Source: Bolinopsis microptera (lineage: Eukaryota > Ctenophora > Tentaculata > Lobata > Bolinopsidae). Taken from it: a stretch of 64,000 nucleotides of DNA. The translations under genes were made by a program, and so were the position numbers. Below, one piece after another: positions 12,778 to 23,582 of the stretch. The notes below the pieces were generated by a model that did not search any database, had not been told where the DNA came from, and was given only the letters and a program-made list of their open reading frames with translations. Position 1 is the stretch's first letter, and every line of letters begins with the position of its first letter. The DNA lies in contig NC_087075.1 of the NCBI RefSeq assembly GCF_026151205.1, forward strand, positions 13,901,628 through 13,965,627, read 5' to 3'.

Positions 12778-13677
12778 ATGATGGTCTTTTCAAAGGTGTT
12801 TGTGTTCATACTTTGTTTCGGTATTAATGCTTCTCAAACTGAAAGTGATGTTTACACCGAGAATGACATAGAGAATGACCTGCTAGTGTTTGATTTTATC
12901 TACGGCTGCCTGTCCGAGTACAGTGAAAAAGTGGCAAGCTCTCTGAGCCACGCACGGCAGCAGGAAAAACATCAGATATCTGAAGAATGTGCGTTTTACC
13001 CGGGATTCAAAAAGTGTCTCCAGACCAAATCAGGGAACACCTACGTGGATGAGTTTATGGTCTCTCTGGACGACACGATGGGTTTCTGTGAGTGTATCAG
13101 CAGGGAGATTCTTCTTTCTTCCACTAGCCTGGGGGAGGCGGCATATTGTAGGGTTTGCGAGGAGCAGGTGTATTGTTTGGGGCCGTATTCAGATAACCCC
13201 TTTATTGGGGAGCTGTTACCGGGGTTAGATATGGCGGTTAAGTCTAAACGCTGTGTTGAAGCTAAAACACAGGAGAGGGAGAGGGAACTGGAGAAGGAAA
13301 GGAGAAAAGAAGAGAAAAGAAAAGAGACGGAAACGAATCAATTCGAAAGGGCAGGAAATGCCGTAGCAAGTCGGTTCGACCATTTTACCGAGAGGAACTC
13401 AGTGATTTCAACAACATCTCCAACTTATTTATTACCAGATAACATGGAGACACCGTGTACAGACCGTGACCACCCCACAGGTGCTATGACTCTGAAATGT
13501 GTGCACTGGTTGTACAACAACTACCACGTGGCTAATCCCGGGTGGAAACATTGCAGTAATTTTACTGGATCGTACGGTAAAAAATGTGGGTTGTACTGGG
13601 CTAAATGCAAGAAATCGGGTAAGACAAGTAACAAAAACTGTTGTATCAGTATTCACTGCTACGGGGGACTTGGTTGA
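12778..13677 (+). CDS. Secreted cysteine-rich protein, paralogue 2
   Basis: Predicted 299-residue secreted protein, intronless as read. The ATG at 12778 opens a signal peptide (about 1-19, KVFVFILCFGINAS). A VFDFIYGC motif ends at Cys44. Two C-x8-C-L modules follow: Cys71, Cys80 and Cys104, then Cys124, Cys133 and Cys159. Residues about 165-185 are a highly charged Glu/Lys/Arg stretch. The C-terminal domain (225-299) has eight cysteines with NYHVANPGW, CGLYWAKC and CCISIHC, ending in YGGLG. It lies 3.3 kb after paralogue 1 in the same orientation, indicating tandem duplication. The C-terminal domain is closer to paralogue 1 at its very end (GGLG), whereas the N-terminal layout matches paralogue 3. 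Function unknown. Confidence 0.85.
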   Translation: MMVFSKVFVFILCFGINASQTESDVYTENDIENDLLVFDFIYGCLSEYSEKVASSLSHARQQEKHQISEECAFYPGFKKCLQTKSGNTYVDEFMVSLDDTMGFCECISREILLSSTSLGEAAYCRVCEEQVYCLGPYSDNPFIGELLPGLDMAVKSKRCVEAKTQERERELEKERRKEEKRKETETNQFERAGNAVASRFDHFTERNSVISTTSPTYLLPDNMETPCTDRDHPTGAMTLKCVHWLYNNYHVANPGWKHCSNFTGSYGKKCGLYWAKCKKSGKTSNKNCCISIHCYGGLG

Positions 13678-13917
13678 TGTTGAGCAGTTTTTTAGGATTT
13701 ATTTGCAGTGCTGACAGTTTGTTAGGATGTAATTAATGATATCAAGTTGCAGGTATTTTAAGTGTTTATAATTGATTTATATTTTTGTATGTTGTGCAAA
13801 GATTTATGACATTTTATGAGATACTGAGGTTTGAGTATGAATAATGCAATATATGCAATATATATATATATAATAAGGATGTCGCGTCATTTTTTATTGC
13901 GGATGTTTAACTGTGAA

Positions 13918-13923
13918 AATAAA
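13918..13923 (+). promoter_or_regulatory. Candidate polyadenylation signal for paralogue 2
   Basis: AATAAA about 240 bases downstream of the paralogue 2 stop, past a TA microsatellite at 13848-13872. Strand and distance are plausible, but other signals are possible. Confidence 0.35.
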
Positions 13924-15685
13924 CTACAAGTTTAACTTGAAACCTGATGCAACACAGTTAAAACTTAACGAAATGTTATTTTAAAGTTTAGATATTTTTG
14001 AACCTAAATCCAAGTGTGAAACTGAAACTTTTATAAAACTTATATAAAAATGAAACTTCTATATATACGACTAAGTCTGGGAGGGCTTCACAGCGTGCCC
14101 GGATATGTCATAAAAAGTAAGTATATCCTGTGCTTGGTGTCCTAGCTCCAAGATTTAAGCCTCCTAGTTAAAACCGATTGAATCATAAGTTTAAGGGATA
14201 TGCCGGGTCAAATTGGCATTATAAAAGTTTGAGTAAGCTATTATAGAGTTATAGGAGCTTGGAACTTACAAATAAAAACGCTTACCTGACTCAGAGTGCT
14301 TAAAGGTGGCGGATTGTAGACTGTAGTTAATAGTAGTAGTAGTTCACTAGTTGATCTGATCCCCAATCATACCAATGTTTCATCAGTGATAAGATAGAGT
14401 CCACCAAGTTTTGATACATCTTTAATAAACCAAGGACCAAATTAGGGGCCATCTATAATATGCCGCACGTCCTAAGCTGTAGATGGCCATTATTAGATAT
14501 GTTTATTATCACACTGCTCGTGGGGGTGACGGACATTTTTGTTCCAAAATATAAAAAAACTAATTTCAGTCTCCAAGTATAATGTAGTGAACCGACCTTT
14601 CGCTTACATCCCTTTTTGGTGTTCTTTGAGAAACTACTTTTCATCGCCCTCCAGAAATTTGCCGCCTAAAGAGTGATAAACTTTGCAGTTTTGGACGGTA
14701 ATTTTTAATAGTTCCGATGGAATGTCGCGGGTATAAAGAGGAATGTAGACATTTTTAAGTGGTAGGCTTTGCCAGTTTGACGGGGAACCTGTGGCCTGTA
14801 AGTGGAGGTCGAACAGTTTGTTGAAACACTGGGTGTCTCCATCTAATTTTCTTGAATCTGAAGATCTAAAATAAGGTTCCAAAGAAAAATATTTATCATC
14901 AGCTGCTATTAGTGATATAAAATACTTATACAGCATTATTATTCACGATTACTGAATTTTTCTTCCGTTAGTACAAAGCCTATTTTGCTGAACTATCTTT
15001 TGTACATTTCTGATGAAATCCGAAACGGTCGCTTCGTTACTTATCAATATTCGGAATGACTTTGATCCGATTATCTAAGCTTGAATCGCCCTTTGTAACA
15101 GTATAACTTGGCTGGGGTTGTGATACTAGGGATATGGAGGTTGGTGTGAAGACCCCCCTCTAAATGAAGGATCAGGTGGCAGATTCCTGATCCTCCCCAA
15201 GTCTAATCGAGTTGGTGGACAAAGATCACAGATCATAACATGAACGAAAAACGGGCCCGATAAATATTCCTATTACGAAACGCTTCAAGAATTGTCAATT
15301 GCAACAACTTTTAACATACACAGGGCGTTGTGAGTGCAAAACACAAAAGGACAAACCTTAAGAAATAACCTAGCTACGACCTTTACCCGAAGCAATTGTA
15401 CTTCTATTTCAACATAATTTTGTGTCTGCGGTTACAGACAAAAATAGAGCTCTGAATACAGACCCGTACGAAAATAAACTGAGAAGCCACCCGGTGGCCA
15501 CATATTTCAGGGCAGTAACAGAACCACACCGACACTCACTGATCTCAGCGAGTTAAGAGCAAGTATGCAGCGAGCGATGAGCGACGATTGAATATTTTGT
15601 CACTTTGGATCTTGTGAAAATCCGCACAAAACTTTCGATCTGTCATTTTTAGCTTGATAGCGGCTAATTTGTGTGCTTTGTCATC
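13924..15685. other. Intergenic region between secreted paralogues 2 and 3
   Basis: About 1.7 kb without a supported gene. Open frames on the minus strand near 14453-14936 have no recognisable domain. No clear mobile element was seen. Confidence 0.4.
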
Positions 15686-16576
15686 ATGATTGTTGCGAGG
15701 TTATTTTTACTGGTCGCTTGCTTCGATCTTTGCCTTGCTAAAACTGATTCGTACGTCACGAGCCTTGTTCCCACTGAATCCAACGGAGAGCTGCACGTCT
15801 ACGACTTTGTCTACAGATGTATGAGGGAGTACAGTGAGAACCTGTTCCGAGCACTTCACCACGACTTCTCCACTCTGGAACAGATAGACCAGGAGTGTAA
15901 TCTCTACACGGAATTCCAAGAGTGTCTAGCCCCTAAGTCCGGGGACACGTACGTTGCGATGTTCATAGCGGGACTGGGAGAGGAGATGAAGTTCTGTCAG
16001 TGTTTTGATGAGTTAAATGACTTTCTAAACATCCCGGGGGTGAATGAAGCTACCGCAGCTAATATCGTGTGCCCGATGTATGAAGTACAGGCGGACTGTC
16101 TACAGACGTACTTCTACAGGAACCCTTTTGTTAAGAACGTTCTTGCAGAGCTGGAGGTGAAGATGGATTCTGATTACTGTGACATTCCTCCCACCTTGTC
16201 CACCGACGGTTTGATTACACCGGGTACGGCCACTACACCGCAGTCAGAAACCATGACAGGGGGTCTGAGCACAGAACCGGGCACATGGCCAGCCACAATG
16301 CCAGCCACAATGCACGCCACCGTAACCACACCCGAGGAAGGTCCGGATGATGTGCGGGGACACTGCTCCGATACACCACACCCACACTCGCGGGAATGTG
16401 CTCATTGGCTCCACGGTAACTACCACACAGTAAACCCCGGCTGGAAACCTTGTCCGAGTATCACAGCAGGTGGGTATTCCCGACCTTGTGGGTACTGGTG
16501 GGCTAAGTGCAGCAAGGTGGTGAAGAATAAACCGTGTTGTATTAGTGCACATTGCTATGGTGTTAGGGGAGCATGA
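15686..16576 (+). CDS. Secreted cysteine-rich protein, paralogue 3
   Basis: Predicted 296-residue secreted protein. The ATG at 15686 begins a strong signal peptide (MIVARLFLLVACFDLCLA, 1-18). VYDFVYRC ends at Cys45. Module 1 is Cys71, Cys80 and Cys104, exactly the spacing of paralogue 2. Module 2 is Cys129, Cys138 and Cys165. Instead of a charged linker it has a Thr/Pro/Ala-rich, mucin-like stretch (about 167-222) likely to be O-glycosylated if secreted. The C-terminal domain (225-296) keeps eight cysteines with NYHTVNPGW, CGYWWAKC and CCISAHC. It is the third and last recognisable member of the tandem array. Molecular function is unknown. Confidence 0.85.
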   Translation: MIVARLFLLVACFDLCLAKTDSYVTSLVPTESNGELHVYDFVYRCMREYSENLFRALHHDFSTLEQIDQECNLYTEFQECLAPKSGDTYVAMFIAGLGEEMKFCQCFDELNDFLNIPGVNEATAANIVCPMYEVQADCLQTYFYRNPFVKNVLAELEVKMDSDYCDIPPTLSTDGLITPGTATTPQSETMTGGLSTEPGTWPATMPATMHATVTTPEEGPDDVRGHCSDTPHPHSRECAHWLHGNYHTVNPGWKPCPSITAGGYSRPCGYWWAKCSKVVKNKPCCISAHCYGVRGA

Positions 16577-16828
16577 TAGAGTTTGTGGTAGTTTGAAATG
16601 ATCCCAAAGAAGGTGGAGCGGACTTATTTACAAATTGAAAAGATGAAATGAGGAAGATTACTGATAGATAAAATACCATGGAGCAAATTGATATTATTTA
16701 ATGTGAACATTATATACTGTATACACTACACTACATAACATATATGCTGATTTACGATGACTTATTTTTGATAACATGTAATTTTCTACTAAATTCATCC
16801 GCAGTTTTCAACGTTTACTTCCAGTTGA

Positions 16829-16983
16829 GGGATCGTTCGCATATTACGTCTCATCTAGGGGGAAATGGGGTTTGGAAAGCAGTTTAATTTCTACACATAA
16901 GCTATGTGTAGAGTTGCTTGCAGAGGGGGAGGGGATCTGGATTTAAAGGTCGAAATCTGGCTTACGTAATACGTGAACGGTCT
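16829..16983. mobile_element. Small inverted-repeat element (MITE-like), diverged
   Basis: About 155 bp with imperfect terminal inverted repeats, GATCGTTCGCATATTACGT at the left and its diverged complement ACGTAATACGTGAACGGTC at the right. The interior contains AGCTATGTGTA, shared with the better-preserved copy at 37863-37996. No coding capacity. Confidence 0.65.
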
Positions 16984-18104
16984 CTTTGACTCTCATTACT
17001 CAACATCTAGATCATTGCACGATAAGGGAGGTTTTTTGTAAAAATGGATATGATCGCATTCAGGAATGGTAGTCTCCATTTTTTACCAGCGAATATGTAT
17101 GGTAGCATATTAAAAGAACAACGCCTGTCGCCACACAGCTATCACTAACTGCTTTAGAAAATTTGTAGAATGCTGAGATCACCTAATATATGATAAGAAT
17201 GTTAATCATATCCATGTAACAGGCTACAAAAGCAATTACGGCTATAAAAGCAATTTTAAGAAAATCATCCAGTCTCCACAGTCCATTGATATATTGCCCA
17301 AAGTACCCGATCGAATTGAATACCTAAGCATCGTTAACTCGGTTCCATCGAAAATTCAATTATTGTACTACTCAACGCATCTAAGTACTCAACTAATTAA
17401 CTACTTCGGTCAATTGAATATTCAAATATCCGATCTAATCAACTCATCAAGTACTTGAACAATTATTTGCCAAATATTCCATGCCAGTTATCAGGTTTGT
17501 CTCACACGAATTATCCCGAGATATCAATATCCTAACACTACCAACGAATTACTAACATAAACAAACACACGTGTGGATTGTGGAATCAAACGGATTGAAA
17601 ATTGAACGACAAGAAATCCCGCCAGATTTTGCTTTAGCTTTTGATTTTTTGATTTGAAGAAAAAAACGTGCGTGCATTATGCATGGAGCGATCGAATCGA
17701 GCTGAGAATAATAAAAACGCGCGTGGTATAATTACTAATTTGTACTAGCGCTCCACGCAAACAGTATTTTCGCACCAAGACCGCAGAGGGTGTCCAGACT
17801 ACCGCGTATTAAACCCCTCGCCGAGAATATTCTACGGGTTGTAGAGCAGAAAATTGAACATGCCTTAATTAACGTTAAGATCTTTAGTCTTGTAGAAAAC
17901 GAATTTTTTTGTAGCGAGCCGTACTAAATAAAACACAGAATATCCCTACCATAAAACTAATAAATTACTCAAAACTCAATCTATGAAATTAGAAATCTCT
18001 TCTATACATCTTGGAAAATAAATCTTGATCCTGAGCCACAGTTGTGCCCAAATTCGAAACCAGAGTCCCGATTGAGTCTCGATTGAGTCCTAGTTTTAGT
18101 AACA
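16984..18104. other. Intergenic region 3' of the pyrophosphatase copy A gene
   Basis: About 1.1 kb of AT-rich sequence between the last secreted gene and the 3' end of the pyrophosphatase gene on the other strand. No gene was recognised. Confidence 0.4.
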
Positions 18105-21100
18105 TTAAGCACAGACACTTTCAGGAATAGTACGCTTAACGAAACACTGGTTTTGGGTTGAGGGGTCCACGGCAGGCCCGGTTGGGTGGGGTGCGGCCAC
18201 TTTGTTTAGGATTTGAGAAGCTTCGTCAACACTGAAATAATTGGTTTTATAACGGTGTTTCGGTGCAATTCTTAAGTCAAAATTCGAGTAGAAACACAAA
18301 AACTTAAACACCATGACGTGTCCATTTAAGATGCCGAGGGTTCAGTAATAATTCTAGACACATGGAAATACAATGCAATAAAACTATACCATAAAAACTT
18401 ACGTTATAAGACCATGACTGTTTTGAACAGTAGTATTTTTAGTGTTCACATCATCTGCCACTCCCTTGTTCGACACTAAAGCTTTCCAGTGACCGTTGGT
18501 TTCTTTGATGATGTTGTCTGCGAAAGCTTTGTCTTTCCACTCACCTGAAATCATCATTATTTATTGAACAGCTAAAAAGAACAAGGAAGGTTTTAATATC
18601 TGGTGAAGAAATAGTAATACCAAGCCTAGAAAATGTAAGGATATTGGATACTTTATCCACAATTTGCAAAATTAAAGGGATCCATAACGCAGTGGACAAC
18701 ATAACAAAGCATACGATTTGCCCATAAAAATTCATGCTCTGATCTGTTTATTCCAAAGCATTGTATTGGAGTGAAACACAGGTATAGATCCGTGTATTAT
18801 ATTGACCACCACATACAATACAAATAATTGGCTGGGTCTGATCAAAGTTATGGAACGGCATAATCGATCAGCATTGTGCTGATATCTTCGTCAACTTTGT
18901 TAGATTTCTGTGCAATTAAGATGAAATAGTTGTAGTAAGAAAAGCTGAGTACTCGAACTATTAAAGGACCAGTTAACTGAAAAATTTGTAGTCTCCAATT
19001 TGGCTAAGATTTAAATCAGCTGTGACAAACTGGTAAAGAATCGTATCGCCGAAAGAACCAATTCTCTAGCGTAGGTGTAACGCGTGTTATTGTAATAATA
19101 AGCTGTGGCCTCGTGACGTCATAAAGTCCCTCAGTGCGCGCTTGCATAGCGTAATTTACATTACAAATGTTTATCATCGTCAATAAAACACGTGTAACTC
19201 ACTCAAATTTTAGAATTATGACTATTACCCTAGTTCTCCAAAATCCTTATAGTTTTGGCTATCATCCTAACTAAAGGAATAGCTGATTGGATGTACAGTG
19301 CTCACGTCATGATTTTAAACAGTGATATAGGTTCTTGAACAGTGGCGGGTGAATGTACGGTTAGAAAGTTACTGCTATTACAACTTATGTCATATGTGAT
19401 AATTTTGGATTGTTTTCATTGCTTAATTACACAAGCAGGGAGACTGTACCGATTATTTTTCCCCAGTCCATGAAACTCTAACGAATTTAGAAAGGATACA
19501 GATAAGTAGGAGTTTGTTCAATTCCGAGAGCAATTATATTTATAGCATAGCGAAATTTCTAACTTTAATCTGCAAGTGTCTGCCAGTACAGGAGACAAGA
19601 AGTCTGGCTACTTTACGGCCGTTCCTCTGGGACCATTAGTAGAAGTAGCTTCTATCAGAACAGTGCCGTGGGAACAGAATTCCCGCCAAAATACCCGGTC
19701 TACCAAATAGTAAAATTACTGATTGGAGGTGTGTACGGTGTGAGGTGTGTTTTGAATAAGACTTCCGGCTTACCTAGTTGTTATCCTAATTGCATTATCA
19801 TCGGTGCATAACATAAATAAACTACTGGTAAGTTTAAATACCAAGTGCAAACGTGTTCAGTCGATCGACCCACTGAACAACTATAGAATTTCCAAGACCC
19901 TATTATTCTCTGGCCATATATTACGGCACGATCGATTGTTAGATGGCTAAATGACCAACGTTAATCTATACAATTCTAAAACTATGAGCTAGCACTTTAA
20001 TCTAAAAATACCTTTTTTATATTACTCCTGATTTTTACATTTCACGTAAAACATTGTCGCCAGAGGTTGATCATGGACACTAACAGCTTAATTTGAGATA
20101 AATGACTTATGAGTTTCTCTAAAGTCAACTCTAAAGTTGTGTAGTCCAGTCATTTATGGACATTTATGGAAATGAACCTGCAAATGTTCTAATACTCACG
20201 AAACTTTGCACAGACCTTCCCGAAGTTATGATTAAACGATTTTCGTTTGGAGACATTTTTTTGACCGTGGAGAAAACCCAGGAGGGCCGCGCCCATATTG
20301 ACCCAATAACGTAACCGACCCCTTGCTTCTGAAGGTCGTAGAGACTTCAAAATAGGCTTGAACGAAGCCGCATATGCATGTTTATATAGGAGTTATTGAG
20401 CAACACATGGCCTAAAATCCTTACTTTTCGATAAATTCGCCAAAAACCATTTTGGGCGTGGTGCTAAGCCCATTTTCGATATGATCGTGATGGAGTCTTC
20501 AGACAGGATGCAAAAGAACCGCAATTAGCATATTAATATATGACTTACGAACAAACATATGCCTTAAAGTGCTTATTTTTTCAGTTATTGGCGAAAAACT
20601 GATTTTCGGTTCCAGAAATCATGCAAAACTATGGGTATCTGGTTAATTGGGCTATGAAGGCCCTAAAGGTTTTTGAATGTGTGCAAATTGTGCAGAATGG
20701 CCATGTTTATATACAACTTATGAAGCAACATGTACCCTAAATTACTTACTTTTCGAGTTATTCGGGGGAAAAGATTGTATTATGTCCATTTTTTACCTGT
20801 AAAATACAGTCTCACGAGCTACTCTGCGCGCAAGAGGGACTTTATGACGTCATCGCCAAAATAATACAAACGCTATTTACATGCGTTAGAGAGCAGTTAG
20901 AGATTTAGGAATTTCGACTCGTTGCTTAGTTTGCTATTTGTCACAATCTGTCAAAATATGAGGATAACTTTTTTTTCAGTTAACTGGTCCTTTAACCATC
21001 TCCAACACTTTCGGTAAGATATTTATAAATTTCTGGTTTTCGCTTCACATAAAATCGCATTGATTTAAGCACGCAAGAGAATTTAGCGAAATGAATAAAA

Positions 21101-23538
21101 TTGTAATTTTCTTTTCAAACGATAAATCGTTTTGTTCTCTTTTCGCCTGCTATAAAGCAATGAAAGGCATTAGTTTGGTCAAATCAAACGGAACATATGC
21201 TATCAGACTTTCAACTGACTAAGGCAGGGTTAAAACAGTTTCAACGCTAGCAACGATGACTGGGAAATATATAAGTAACCCCCATTTACCACGGAATCGG
21301 GAAAGGGACAGCCGCAGTAAATTAAAGTTAGCGGTAAATTTGGGTATTGATTGTTCATAATATAATGTAACCTCCGTTTGGTGGAAAGGAAATGACCGGC
21401 GGTAAATCGGGGTTTTGTGGTAAATCGAAGTTTACTGTGTTACATTTTGTAACTATTTCATAATGAACAGGTTGAGTATATATACTACAAATAACCAGTC
21501 AACATGGATACGGATCTACAGAAAATGGCACTGAATATTACTAGATATTATACATCTACTATAGAAGTTAATACTACCGATTGGATCTAGAAGATGTTCA
21601 GAACAACAACGGAATACGCGTACGATCATAGGGAACACGATGGAATTCGAAACATGTTGGTATTATGGACTTTAACCGTCGTGCTGACATCGCTTTTAGG
21701 AGACAGTGTCATTCTGCTAGCTACAATCAAATACAAAGCTATAAAACTACACAGAGTTATAATCACAGTTATGCAACATATGGCAATATCTGATCTACTG
21801 CAGACAGTCTTTGTAGTATTTCCAACAACTTTGGCCTTGATATTTGATCGCTGGGTGTTAGGCGAGTTTTTCTGTTATCTGCAGGAATGTGTTCGCTGGT
21901 TTGCGTTTACAGTGATTGTCTTTCTAACAGCTGTTTTAACGACCTTAAAGCTGGGGATCTTATCAGTTTTCAAGTCTTATCAGTTAATTGCTTTTGCGTC
22001 GGTTTAAACAGCTCTCACTGTGTAGCAGATAATATACTCGTGTATATTAAACTGGCCCTGCGTGTACATTGTACATCATGGTTAACAAATACTTGGAGAA
22101 TCTTGACAATGAAATAGCGTTGAATTACTCTACACTCAAATTCAGATCAATGTATGCTGAACAGATTTTGGGTGCTCAGATTATGCTACTCAACGATATG
22201 CGTCAAGCGGCAGGTGTTCAGAAATCCAATGTGTTACGTAAAGAAACGCTCAACAAGCCTCAGATCACCAAGGCTACGCTGTGTGATTGGATGGAAACTT
22301 TTATCGACATTCTCGACAGTTATTGTTCACCGCTGTTGTTTTCAGCCACCAAACTACAAGATGAAATCGACCAACTGAAGGACGAAAAGATTGCAGATCA
22401 GAACACTGTGATTAAACTGCAAGGACAATTGCTTGAGAAGAAAAGTGAAGATTTGACCTCTGTTCAGACGACAGTGAAAAGCGAACTCAAAGCCTGGTCG
22501 TCAGTTGTGAAGAATTCATGCAGCAAGGCGCTAGCGCCTAAGAAAATGAAAGCTGCTCTGAAACGTGCCTCCGAGGAAGAGGATCGTAGTCAAAATCTGG
22601 TCATCTACGGTCTACCAGAAAAGAGTGAAGAAATCCTGGAAAAGAGAGTGCTTGAGGTACTAGAAAACATAGATGAGAAACCTCGAATCGTTTCTTGCTG
22701 TAGGATGGGGAGAACTGTATCAGATGGAGGACCAGCCGTTAAACCTATCAAGTTCACTCTCAGCGGCTCAGATCATGTGCGGCAAGTGTTGAGCAAAGCG
22801 AGAAAACTAAGAGAAGTGGAGGGGTATGACTCAGTGTACATCAGCCCCGACCGATCAGCCGAGCAGAGAGCTGCCTTCAGGAAGTTAGTTCTTGAAGTTA
22901 AGCAGAAACGGGAATTGGAGCCTCAGCGAGTTCATGTTATAAGGAACAATAAGATCGTAAGCTCCGAGAAGGACTGATGGGATATGATTTTTTATCAACA
23001 TATTATTTAATTGATTTTCATTTACCAGGGACTAGGCTTGTGCGGTGTGGTTTCGACTACAATTTTACTGCGTTCTGGTTTCCCTTTGAGATTTACATAC
23101 ATCTGTCCTTTAGAGATCGCAATCAGTTATATTTTGTTTTTATTTTGCGCCACATGTTATATTGTATGTAAATTTTGAAAAGATTTTCATAAAAAAAAGG
23201 ATCCTGGTCCTCTGTGTTCGCACACAAGATCTGTGCAGCCGTGTGGCTCTTTTCTCTGGGTTTCAATGCACCACAACTTTCCGTAATGACGTTGCCTCAC
23301 AATTCTAATGGAACAGTTTTCCTTGATTATATTACCCACATATGTGAAATAGAATATAATACTTATTTTTTTCAACCAGATTTTTATCTTTATTATGTGA
23401 TAGCAGCTTTTATTGGCATCCCTATAATATTTAATGTGACCATTGTAGTAACTTCAATACTTCTTTTAATAATAGCAAAAAGACCAGCAGCTCAACACGC
23501 TAACACACTACGATGGGAGGGTGTATCTACGGAGAGAG

Positions 23539-23582
<44 letters not shown>

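Larger units (their letters stand above)
21504..23521 (+). pseudogene. Class A GPCR pseudogene (TM1-TM5), split by a retroelement
   Basis: Remnant of a rhodopsin-family receptor lying antisense in a pyrophosphatase intron. The extracellular N-terminus starts at ATG 21504 with two N-glycosylation sequons (NIT, NTT) but hits an in-frame TAG at 21588-21590. The frame then reads through TM1 ([20 protein letters not shown]), TM2 ([14 protein letters not shown]), and TM3 with its conserved cysteine region ([12 protein letters not shown]) up to about 22007. It is interrupted for about 1.2 kb and resumes at about 23211 with [19 protein letters not shown] (TM4) and an Asn-rich loop, then TM5 ([20 protein letters not shown]). 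It ends in a GA microsatellite where TM6-TM7 should be. A stop, an insertion and loss of the last two helices make it non-functional. Confidence 0.75.
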
